Shown in pieces: positions 37,701 through 49,700 of a DNA stretch of 64,000 bases (the stretch's first letter is position 1; every line of letters starts with the position of its first letter). A program made the translations under genes and the position numbers. The DNA is from Rhynchonema sp. JSB1_4 (lineage: Eukaryota; Nematoda; Chromadorea; Monhysterida; Xyalidae). The notes beneath the pieces are model-generated. The model saw only the letters and a program-made list of their open reading frames with translations, was not told where the DNA came from and ran no database searches. The stretch is taken from NCBI GenBank assembly GCA_030248065.1, contig JASAMV010006885.1:1-64000 (forward strand), read 5' to 3'.

Positions 37701-40700
37701 TATTATTATGAGTGTAGCAAAGTGCCACAGTGTAAAATGCCACGAAAAATTCATCCATTTGAAGGAATATGGTTATTTAGTCGCAAAATGTGTGAGCAAC
37801 AATCATACACAACCTTCCATTCACCTGGACAGGATAGTTGGCACGTGTGCTGTGTGATAAAGTTGTTCTGATTGCCGCCCAGTCCCGTGTACGTGAATTG
37901 CTGACAACGACGATTTTCTTGGCTGAAGTACCTGAAAACACAAATGAAAACTGAAAATCACGTGAAAGTCACCATAAATAACAATAAAACCAATGAGGCA
38001 GCTTTATCGCACCATCGGGCAACGGTGCCCGAGCCAGCGCCAATCGACAGAGGTATTGTGCACGGATCGGCCTGTCCCGGACAGCACACGGTCGCTTGTC
38101 TAAAAATACATCGACCTTGGGGCATGGAAATCACGGGGTTAACGGCCGTTAACCTCCGTATACCTTGGTTGGGAACCGAACGATCGCGGTTTTGCGTTGC
38201 GGGGTTAGTAATATGTCTATCGGAAGGACAGTTCGATAGGATGAGAGACCGCGGAAATTTTTTTTCGAAATTCTCAAGTGAAACATCACCAGGCTGGATT
38301 TAGTGATTTTTGCCTATACCTTGTGTGTTAAAAACGGGGGTTCTGGCGTGGTGACGTGTGATTGGTTTTTAATGATGTTTTGATTGTTTTGGAGTGGGAG
38401 TCCAGCCATTACAACACGCTGAAATTTTCAGCTCGATCCACCCAGTGGAAAGGTGTTTTTCAGCCACCCGAAAAATCGTGTGTCCGGCGGCCACATAAAG
38501 TGGGCCAAATGACAACTGCGCTAAGGATCCTGAATCAGGCCGGGCAAGCCGTATATCGTTCGATTCGTCTAGTCGTGGGTCAGGACGGCCACGATGTACC
38601 ATAAATTAATATCGCTTCTATCGCGAGAAAACGGCCGGTGATGTTTCACTTAGTTTTTGGTGGTTAGTCGCACAACTACTGTTTTTTGTGAGCATTATTC
38701 TGACCGTGTGTGACTTGTTTTGGTTGATATTTTGATTGGTTTGGAGAGCCTGTCCGCGGGTTTGAAAGTGATTAAAATTTCAGATTGGTCCACCCTGTAA
38801 AAACGGGTTTTTGGGTCACCCAAAAAGTGGTAAAATTTGTGTTCGAGTTCAGGTTTGCGAGGTTGGCGCGGTTTAATGTGGTTTGGGTTGAGTGATGTTT
38901 TTACCGTTTTTCAGAGTCCGTCTGGAGGTCAAAGAAGTGTGAAAAGTTCAGATCGGTCCACCCTGTAAAAACCGGTTTTTTGGGTCACCCAAAAGTGGTA
39001 AAATGTGAGTGCGAGTTTGGGTTTGCGCGGTGTGGTTTGTGGTTAATGTGGTTTGTGTTGAGCGATGTTTTGATTGTTTTTGAGGCAACAACAACAACAA
39101 AATTGCATCAATGCAGGCTTTCAAGGCAATGCAGGCAATGGTCTTTCACTTTTCATGTGTTGGCTTCACTGGTTAGTTTTTTGCCTCTTTGGTTTTTTCA
39201 TATTTCGAGTGTCAACTAGAACTCTAATTACAGGCGTCTCGCCGACTTTGGTAATGGCTGTGTCACTCGGTGGTTAATCGGATGTTAATCTGCGACTAGG
39301 TTATAGTGTAGTTATTGTGCGACCAGTATCAAGTTGCGGTCTTAATTGTACGACTATTTTCTGATGCTCGTCGCACAACTAGGCAGTGCGGGTATTATGG
39401 TATTTTGTTTTCTCGTTGTGTTTAGAACCGACGGGGCGTGGGTAGTGGCGCTGCGACGTCCGATTCGTCAGTGGATGGTGCCGATGAAAGAAGCCATGCC
39501 GGTACCACAGTCGACGAAGAAGCCATGCCGGACACGGAAATCGTGAGAAACTAGCTTTATCAGTTTTGCGATTGTGGCTGAGCGATTGGGTTCACAGTTT
39601 GTGGTGCTGGTTGCCCGACGATAACTAAACTAAACTAAACTATAATCTAGTCGCACGATTGTGCGACCAGTATCAAGTTGCGGTCTTAATTGTACGACTA
39701 TTTTCTGATGCTCGTCGCACAACTAGGCAGTGCGGGTGCGACTAGGCTGTAGTGTGGTTTAGTTGTGCGACCAGTATCAAGTTGCGGTCTTAATTGTACG
39801 ACTATTTTCCGATGCTCGTCGCACAACTAGGCAGTGCGGGTATTGGCCGTGTGATTCGATAGTGCGTGTGATGTTAATCGTGCGACTAGGTTATAGTGTA
39901 GTTTAGTTGTGCGACCAGTATCAAGTTGTGGTCTTAATTGTACGACTATTTTCTGATGCTCGTCGCACAACTAGGCAGTGCGGGTGCGACTAGGCTGTAG
40001 TGTGGTTTAGTTGTGCGACCAGTATCAAGTTGTGGTCTTAATTGTACGACTATTTTCTGATGCTCGTCGCACAACTAGGCAGTGCGGGTATTGTGGTACT
40101 GGCTGCGTGACTCGGTAGTGCGTGTGATGTTAATCGTGCGACTATCGTGCGGTTATAGTGTAGTTTAGTTGTTCGACCAGTATCAAGTTGCGGTCTTAAT
40201 TGTACGACTATTTTCTGATGCTCGTCGCACAACTAGGCAGTGCGGGTATTGGCCGTGGACTCGGTAGTGCGTGTGATGTTAATCGTGCGACTAGGTTATA
40301 GTGTAGTTGCTCGTCGCACACCTAGGCAGTGCGGGTATTGTGGTACTGGCTGCGTGACTCGGTAGTGCGTGTGATGTTAATCGTGCGACTATCGTGCGGT
40401 TATAGTGTAGTTTAGTTGTTCGACCAGTATCAAGTTGCGGTCTTAATTGTACGACTATTTTCCGATGCTCGTCGCACAACTAGGCAGTGCGGGTATTGGC
40501 CGTGTGATTCGGTAGTGCGTGTGATGTTAATCGTGCGACTAGGCTGTAGTGTGGTTTAGTTGTGCGACCAGTATCAAGTTGCGGTCTTAATTGTACGACT
40601 ATTTTCCGATGCTCGTCGCACAACTAGGCAGTGCGGGTATTATGGTATTTTGTTTTCTCGTTGTGTTTAGAACCGACGAGGCGTGGGTAGTGGCGCTGCG

Positions 40701-43700
40701 ACGTCCGATTCGTCAATGGATGGTGCCGATGAAAGAAGCCATGCCGGTACCACAGTCGACAAAGAAGCCATGCCGGACACGGAAATCGTGAGAAACTAGC
40801 TTTATCAGTTTTGCGATTGTAGCTGAGCGATTGGGTTCACAGTTTGTGGTGCTGGTTGCCCGACGATAACTAAACTAAAGTAAACTATAATCTAGTCGCA
40901 CGATTGTGCGACCAGTATCAAGTTGCGGTCTTAATTGAAAGTGATGAAAACTTCAGATCGGTCCACCCTGTAAAAACGGGTTTTTGGGGCACCCAAAAAG
41001 TGGTAAAATTTGTGTTCGAGTTCCGGTTTGCGAGGTTGGCGTGGTTTAATGTGGTTTGGGTTGAGCGATGTTTTTACTGTTTTTCAGAGTCCGTCTGGAG
41101 GTCAAAGTAGTGTGAAAAGTTCAGATCGGTCCACCCTGTAAAAACCGGTTTTTTGGGTCACCCAAAAAGCGGTGAAATTTGTGTTCGAGTTCAGGTTTGC
41201 GAGGTTGGCGCGGTTTAACGTGGTTTGTTTTGAGTGGTGTTTTGATTGTTTTTGTGAGTCCGTCTAGAGGTTAATGAAGTGTGGAAATCTCAGATCGGTC
41301 CACCTGTGAACTCTGAACCGCCACACCAAACGTATGCTCCCGGAAGGACTCGAACCTCCGACCTCCCAGCCACCAGGCCTGGATAGCCAGTTGCTCTACC
41401 AACTGAGCTACGGGAACGCGGTCTGGCTGCGGCTCAGAATCACTCATAAACCCAACGCACGCACGCTCAATACACAGTGCACCGCAGCACACACACATAA
41501 TACCGGTCCGTTCGTTATACGCCTCGACGTGTATGGGTGTGTGTCTATTCGCCAGACCACATCACCTCCCGTTCTCGGAAGTTCCGACCGCGGAACACAA
41601 CGTCACGCACCCTCCTCCACTCGAGAAGGTTCCGTTCGTTTCATCCGACCCGGCTCCACGCCGCTATCGGACTATCACGTCATCGGCTCACCACTTGTGA
41701 ACTCTGAACCGCCACACCAAACGTATGCTCCCGGAAGGACTCGAACCTCCGACCTCCCAGCCACCAGGCCTGGATAGCCAGTTGCTCTACCAACTGAGCT
41801 ACGGGAACGCGGTCTGGCTGCGGCTCAGAATCACTCATAAACCCAACGCACGCACGCTCAATACACAGTGCACCGCAGCACACACACATAATACCGGTCC
41901 GTTCGTTATACGCCTCGACGCGTATGGGTGTGTGTCTATTCGCCAGACCACACACCGTGTAAAAACGGGTTTTTGGGTCACCCAAAAACGATGGAATTTG
42001 GGTGCGATTCAGGATTCAGTTGATTTTGTGTGATAGTTTGATTGTTTTCGAAAAAGTGTGCGGCGGCTGTGTTGGATTGAGCGTGGCTGGTTTGCAGCTT
42101 GACAGTTTTGAGAGTTAGTCACGTTAAAACTGAAAGTATGCTTATAATGGATCGTTTCACATGTGTTAATTTGAATTCCCGAGCGTAGGTCGGACTTAAA
42201 AGCATGCGTGGTCGTTGTAAGCGATTTCGTGAAAGGTACGTGAATTGATATAAGCGATTTCGTGCATATAAGCGCATGATTTCAACTTCCGCGCACCCAT
42301 TTCTTTGCGCGACACTAATCTCTTAGCTGATTGGTTGTGATAAGCTTTGTTAATCCCCCGTGGGAAAGTTGCGCGTGGGAAAGTTGCGCGTGTGAAAGTT
42401 TATCATTATGTGTGCTTTTTCTCACGCTTGAACATGCCGTGCATTCTTGTTTGTTTTATTTGGTGCGGGTTTCGTAAAGTTATGGCTTTCTGATTGAAGC
42501 CGAGTCTTTTTATGAAATTAAGAAGGCAAATCATGGATAATTTCTATTTTGCCAAGTGCTATCGACGGCGACGCAGCGAGCCGACGGAGATCGCTTTTGT
42601 CCGTTAGTTGGAGGAGTAGCCTGTCCAGCCTGCGTTTTGTGATGTTAGTTGAGGGACTATCCTGTGTGTTTTGTGACGCCAGCCAGTACTTCTAATGTTG
42701 TATTGTGTACAGTCAATCAACAGCCTGTCCAATCTGTGTTTTATGACGTTAATTGTCGGACTAGCCTGTGCATTTCGTGCCGTTAGTTGTTGGAGTAACC
42801 AATCCAGCCTGTGCGTTTTGTGTTTGGAGATATTAGTCATGTCTTGTATTGACACTCAAGGGCATCGTCGGCGACGCAACGCTTCGACGGAGATCGCCCT
42901 TGCCCGCAGTCTTGCCCGTTGGTCGGGGGACCAGCCTGTATATTTTTTGACGTCAATTGTCGGACTATCCTGTGCATTTCGTGCCGTTAGTTGGTGGACT
43001 AACCTATCCAGCCTGTGTGTTTAGTGATCAGGCATATTAGTCACATGTGTTGACACTCAAGGGCATCGACGGCGACGCAACGCGTCGACGGAGATCGCCC
43101 TTGCCCGTTAGCTTTCTCGTTGGTCGGGGGACTAGACTGTATATTTTGTGACGTTAATTGTCGGACTAGGCTGTGCATTTTGTGCGCTTAGTTGGTGGAT
43201 TAACCTATCCAGCTCGTGTGTTTTGTGTTTAGAGATATTAGTCATGTCCTGTATTTGCGATGACGGAGTACGCGTGACAGCTTTCACGTGTTTGATGGCT
43301 GCCCCGCCCGTACTTGTTAGTTGTCGCATCACTGGAGTGTAGGTCGTTGAATTTAGTCGCACAACAGACGGCAAATTTTGTCATGCTTGGTCGCACAACT
43401 AAGAATGTACATTATCAATTTAGTCGTGCAACCGACAGAAAATGTCGCCACACTTCGTCGGACGATTGGTAACGTGTGTGGCAGAATCAAGTTCAACAAC
43501 ATACAACAATTCAGCTTCTTGATTTCGTTGCCTTTGATTACAGTACTGTGATGAACAATTATAGTTCAAGACAAAAAGTGGAAAGGATGTGGTTGTTGCG
43601 TGTTGCAAAATGCACGCTTACGACGGCATCGCAACGCGATGACGGAGTACGCGTGACAACTTTGACGTGTTTGATGGCTGCCCCGCCCGCACTGGGTAGT

Positions 43701-46700
43701 TGTTGTTGGTTGACTATTGTTTCGCGTGTGCTGCTTCATTTGTGCTTTTGTTTATTATATTTATCTTGTGTACAGTAAAGCAACCCACGAGCCACGACGG
43801 CAGCCATCGCGATGCCGGAGTGCGCGTTCCCATTTGATGTCTTCACAAGACTCGACAAAAGGGTCAAAACTAGGAAAAAAGTGCCGGAGGCAGCGCCGTA
43901 TACCTTGGTTGTGGTGACCACACGCTGTCACTCTGTTTCTGATGATATAATGGGTCAAAACAAGCACCTTGTCCTCTATGCAGTATTTCCGTCAGTTTCT
44001 GATGATATAATGGATCAAAACAAGCACCCTGGCCTTCATACACTTTTTTACACAGTTTCTGATGATACAATGGGTCAAAACAAGCCTGTTCGTTCACTTT
44101 GACGACAACCAAGGTATACGCCGCGCGCTCGCCGGGGAGTTACCACCATTGTTTGTGTCATCAACTGCGAGTTAAATGGGTCAGCCAATTTTGTTGCCGG
44201 TCACAAACACAGTTTTCGAAATGATCAGTGATGTACAAACTGGGTGTCCTAGTCGACCAACCAGTGTCACAGATTATATTACGCTATGTTTCATTTAAGT
44301 TGGCAGTCGTCTAACTTGTGTCATAAATTGCGGATCTTACAGTCGTGGTTCAACCGGTGATAATCTAGTCGTGCAACTAGCGTCACAAGTTGCTCAACCA
44401 AGTGATTCAACTAAGTTAGTGATAATATAGTCGTCCAACTAGTCTCTCAAACTGCGGACGTGGTGGTGCAACTTGTGATGATTGCATAAGTCGTCCATTG
44501 ACGGCGCAATAGTCTAGTAGTAACAGTCGAACCTAGTGGTGGTATCATAGTCGTTCGACCAGTGTTGCGTAGGCGATCGCCGATCTTGTTCATGGAGGTA
44601 ATTTGTTTTCAGTTGTGAATTGTGATCTAGGTATACTGGCAGGCGGAAAAAAACCGGTTTTTTCCGAAAAAAAACCGAAAAAAACCGTTTTTTTCCGAGA
44701 CCCGAATACTTTTCCATTTATTTTTCCGTGGGTCCCTTTTCGGTTTTTGATCGGAAAAATATCGGTGCTTTATTCCAATTTTTCCAAAAAATTGTAATGC
44801 AAAACTGATGAGTTTTTCGATTTCAGTGAAAAATTGGCTCGAGCACAAAAAATTAACCGGCCCAAAATGGGCCAAAAAGCGTGTAAACCTAATGTTTTCG
44901 ACTGACTTCAACACTCTTCAAGGGCACTCTCGTCACTTCGAACAAATTTTGCACTGAAATCGTTATATTTTTCAAAATTACGTTCTTAAGTACTGGAAAA
45001 GTATTTGGAAAAAAAACGGTTTTTTTCGGGAAAAAACCGTTTTTTTCCACGAAAAATAAAAAACGGTTCTTCATGACAGTATAGCTCTAGGTTGGACTTT
45101 TCGTCAATTTTTGCATTGGATCTTTTCCTGACGTTACATCCTCACAAGTTTGTCGGTTGTGAAAGCTTGATTTTAGTTCCAAATACAAATGCATAAGCTT
45201 CCGTGGAAAGTTTGACTTGTGGTAACGCGGACCCATTTAACTCGCAGTTGATGACACAAACAATGGTGGTAACTCCCCGGCGAGCGCGCGGCGTATACCT
45301 TGGTTGTCGTCAAAGTGAACGAACAGGCTTGTTTTGACCCATTGTATCATCAGAAACTGTGTAAAAAAGTGTATGAAGGCCAGGGTGCTTGTTTTGATCC
45401 ATTATATCATCAGAAACTGACGGAAATACTGCATAGAGGACAAGGTGCTTGTTTTGACCCATTATATCATCAGAAACAGAGTGACAACGTGTGGTCACCA
45501 CAACCAAGGTATACGGCGCTGCCTCCGGCACTTTTTTCCTAGTATACTTGTTCTTCGCTAACGGATCGGGTATCAATTCATCGATACTGCTCAGCAGGAT
45601 AATCAGGTGACCACAGTATATTTCGGCGGTGATGCATAACAAGTCGCACAGCGAAAGCTTCTGCGTTTTTTTTTAATTTGAGCTTTGTTTCCATAAACCA
45701 TAACAAGACATTGATCGAAGCACATAACGCTCTGGTAAAGTTAACACAAACTCGAAACATTCTTTCATGCGATTCAGGTCACGCTCCGTAGACTGATTTC
45801 TCTTCATTTTATTTATCGCGTTAGACGACAATGTTTCTCCAAAACCACCAAATTTCCAAAAGCAAGCGTGCTTCAACGCAAACCTTGTGGCTCCCACATG
45901 ACACCAGTAGCCGGTGGGACAATCGCCAGGTGCATTCAGACTGCAGAATCGAACTAGAGAAGATTGAGGATCGCGATACGGCTCGCCACTGACGCACGGA
46001 TTGGTGAATTCTATGAGAAATGGAATCGGATTGACAAAAACAGAAAATGGCGAGTGAGTGACAAAAATGGAAGTGAGTGGTGGTTATTAGGGTGTACAAC
46101 ACATAAAATACGACGTGATGCAACGTTTCTGATTCTAATTGCGCAGTTACGAATTTCGCTTAGCTCACCCTTTACACTCTTCAGAATGGACGCAAAAGTC
46201 AAGAAGTACCCACCCACCAGGACATTTCTGCTGACATTGTTCCCTGGTGAGGAAGTTGTTCTGATTGCCCATCATGCCCAAATAGTCGAATTCCCTGCAC
46301 AATCGTTGCCTTACATCGTAATACCAACGTCGAAGGGGGCCATAGGACCCGTCGGTCATTCCGTAAGAAACCGGCAGGGAACACGGGTCGGATGCTGGAA
46401 TGTTAGAGACACAGTGAGAAACACGATGGATTTGACTTGGTGATCAGATCGGTCCTGTTTTCAAAGTCGGTTGATCAAGGTAAGACTATACCCGGGTCCG
46501 ATCACCAAGTTTTTAACGGACCATGTTTTTTGAACATTTAATGGCAAGCAAATTTCAAGTTTCTAGTAATTTTTATTTGTTTAAAGTATTCACAAATACG
46601 CTGACATTCAATTATCGCCACTACGCAGGTCATGTTTTGATGTTAACTCATGTATGAAGTCAAATAAACTCAACAAAGCATTTCTAAGCTTGCATTGTCG

Positions 46701-49700
46701 GACTGAGAAAAGTAATAGTTCAAGTTGCAAACTAATGAAAAAGTAACAAAAACGCAGTTGTACCTCCCGGACAGCAGAGCGACGTCTGGGATGTTGTACC
46801 CACGTGACACCAGTATCCAGCGGGACAAACTTGGTGATTCTGCGCCGAACAGAACACAACTTGTTGGGGGGCGACTGCTGACGCGCACGGATTGCGGAAT
46901 ACTGAAGAAGACGGCATGATGTTTCATGAAGATGATGGTTTGTTAGATTGGAAACAGCGGTGAATGTGCTGAGGTTTCAGAGTCAGATGATGATGTTGAT
47001 GAGACACATTGAAGACTACTGCGAAAGTCCTGCTTGTCATCGCAAGCGAGATCTCGGTTTCAGGCCAGGCGCAGCTCTGCTCTGGTGCGAGCTTGTACTG
47101 ACGATAACTTGGTTTGCCCTTCTTATAAGAAACGGGTTAAAAAGAATAAGTCTTTCGTGGTTAAGATTCCCAGCAATCATGGATATCTCTGATACTTCTG
47201 CGGTGTCCTGAGTTCCAAGCTGTTTTGGGGTGTGACAGGATGCCCACAATTTTACCACATTGCTTTTCCAAGTTTCATTGCGGTGAGTGCGTGTTTTGCG
47301 TGCAGTGAGCCGTCACACACGCCTTTTCACAGCAACACACAATGCATTGAAACATCACACCTGGACATCGGGCGGCACAGTCCATTTCGCTCATGAAACT
47401 GTTCTGATTGCCGCCAACGCCCGTGTACGTGAACGGCAGACATTGGCGTGTGTTCTGATTGAAGTAGTAGCGATTGAGTTTGGCACTGCCCGTGCCTGGC
47501 AGCATTGGCTGGACGCACGGGTCACCGGCTGCAACACATGGATACTTATGTATGAACACCTGGGGCACATTGGGCTAATTTCTGTGACATGTAGACCATG
47601 TTAGATAAAAATGTATTTGTTGACCTAATGACAAATCACGGTATTCTCCTGATGTCTTGCTCAAGATTGCGGCAGTTGGGTGTTGTTTGCCAGAGGAAGT
47701 CATATACCATGTCCATGAGGCATTTTTGGCCTCGATTCATGCCGCTTGATTTGTTAACGTCCTGCGATAATGCGGCATTACGCAATGGCAGCCAAGATGT
47801 TGCAAACAGAGACCGAAAATTCGGAACTTATCCGGCCAACCAAACATTCCCCTTGCGTAGTCTCCTTGAGCCTTTTGTCAATTCCCCCATTTTAGTCAAT
47901 CAACCCATCAATCATGTTTACCTCCCGGACAGCAAACAGTCGAGTCCGTGCTCGCACCGATGTGACACCAATATGTGGCCGGACAGGTCTGTGCGTTGGC
48001 AGCACAGAACAGAATGCCGCCAGCTGGCGCTTGTGCGGGATCACCGGTCGAACATGGGTTGCCGAACTCGGGACATCTGCAACAGAACCGTGTTGTGTTA
48101 AGCTGGAGTTACTCTCCTCCCTTTTGGCAAAAAAATACACGTGAAAGTTGTTCTTGATGCAGGGGACATCTGCAACAGAATCGTGTTGTGTTAGCAATGG
48201 GTGAGTTTGCTTGTTATTATCGTGTTGTGTTGGATGGGATTGAATTCGCCGAGGGTTACAAATTGCTCAGCTGGACGTTTTTTGGCAAATGATTTAACGT
48301 TTTTGCGCATTTTGCGTTTACGGCTGGTTTCGCAATGCATGCGGGTGCGGGTTGCGGGTCAGGCCTTTTCGGGTGTAGCAGCGAATACAAGACTCATGGT
48401 TGTTACTTTTGATTTCCACACCTACGCTTTGAAACATCACCAGACCACATTTACTGCTAACCCGCAAAAATTGATGCGGGTTGGCAGTAAATCAGGTCGC
48501 ATGGCCAGGGGAAGCAGTTAAAACTCCTACTTTCATGAAGAACGCAGGCAAACGAGGTGCATTCCCTGATGCGAAAATTAAATGCGAGAATGTTAACCTA
48601 AACGCTTTCACATGCCAAAAACCCCAAACCCGCAACTGGAATGCATTGTGAAACCGGCCTAATACCACAACAAAAAGGCCAGTCACGCCAACCTAAGTCT
48701 ACAATCCTGTTGTGAGAGGAAATTGTTCTGATTTCCAAACGTGCCCAAATACGTGAACTGCGTACAACGACGAAGGTTGATGTCAAAGTACCATCGCGTC
48801 AGACCACTGGTCCCCGTGCCGGTTTGTAAAGGAAGCAGGCAGGGATTCTCGGCTGGAAACAAAAAAAATGACGAAATTAATGTTAATTATATTCGTTTGG
48901 AAAGCGTGATAGTCGTTCACCACTTGTTAACAGGTAAATTTAATTGAACTTACAATCGCAATTAAATAAGACAGGTTGTTCCTTTTCACCAACCTCCCGG
49001 GCAGCACACACTGTTGACATTGGGATCCCCGATATGACACCAATATCCAGCTGGACACACGTTGGGCGCATTGGATGAACAAAGTGTGTATTGACCGTTG
49101 GATCCAGTGGCTGGCTCACCAGCCGCACACGGGTTTTGGAATACTGTAATGTAATGTTTCAAATAGAAATTGTTGTCTTTCAAAGAAATATGACTGGTGC
49201 ATGCAGCATCTTGATTTTTTTGTTTTCACAGCTTGATTTTTTTGTATAATGTGATATTGCTCTTGGTCACAGAATGGACAGGTTGATATTGCTCAACCAG
49301 TAGATGCGTTCAGACAAGTCAGTTTAGCAAAACATTTGTCCTTCTGCTCCGCATTTGCATGTACATTTGATATCAATAGCAATATGATCCTTATCACTTC
49401 ACTTTCTCAAAATAACAACACAATGCACAGAATAAAATCAGTTGTGCAGGTATCCCGGCTTGTGGCATGTCTGTACCTTGACCCTGGTGGTAAACGTGTA
49501 TGCGGATGTGCTTTGTGGGCACGCGCAAATTAAATTTAAAATTAGCGCAAATTAAAATCAATTGTGTTAATTTTTTCGTTATCTGCGCACCACCATAATG
49601 CTGTCTGACGCACCACGAAAAAGGCATAACGAAACAAAAATCGTACATAGAAGTGCACATGCCTTGACATGTTTTGAAACATTACTAACCGGGACACGAT

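Larger units (their letters stand above)
41293..41941. repeat. Direct duplication of a ~235-bp tRNA-containing unit
   Basis: About 41305-41547 and 41696-41948 are nearly identical, including flanks (GTGAACTCTGAACCGCCACACC) and the tRNA-like core, with about 150 bp of unrelated sequence between them. The near identity implies a recent duplication. Confidence 0.8.
38100..45883 (-). other. 7.8-kb repeat-filled intron of the Kunitz/lustrin gene
   Basis: It interrupts lustrin module 12 between CHVGAT and R|QATVCCPG (phase 2). It contains dispersed GATCGGTCCACCCTGTAAAA blocks (five copies from 38.8 to 42.0 kb), the 39.3-40.9 kb tandem array, a duplicated tRNA-like unit, the 42.6-43.3 kb array and a 313-bp inverted repeat pair. 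Confidence 0.85.
34768..47528 (-). other. Kunitz/lustrin gene, C-terminal exons 26-40
   Basis: 26 47361-47528 (K12); 27 46764-46901 (L11); 28 46218-46394 (K13); 29 45884-46010 and 30 38013-38099 (L12, split by a 7.8-kb intron; exon 30 also starts K14); 31 37825-37931 (rest of K14); 32 37509-37658 (L13); 33 36736-36903 (K15); 34 36489-36632 (L14); 35 36177-36344 (K16); 36 35882-36040 (L15); 37 35590-35775 (K17, acceptor TTTTAG chosen because the upstream AG gives a stop); 38 35362-35516 and 39 35171-35276 (L16, with a long basic insert before it); 40 34768-35099 (K18 and a tail ending LEWLQFW). Exons 38-39 are the least certain junction. Confidence 0.8.

Noticed and set aside
39296..40935. Possible CRISPR array
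   Set aside because: Eukaryotic intron; units are irregular and the spacers are themselves repeated.
41271..41985. Open frames reading VAQLVEQLAIQAWW
   Set aside because: Well-known artefact of translating a tRNA-like sequence.
43812..45642. Paired 96- and 110-aa frames with SDDIMGQNK repeats
   Set aside because: They are the two arms of the 313-bp inverted repeat with internal 60-bp units; no start context or splice partner supports a gene.
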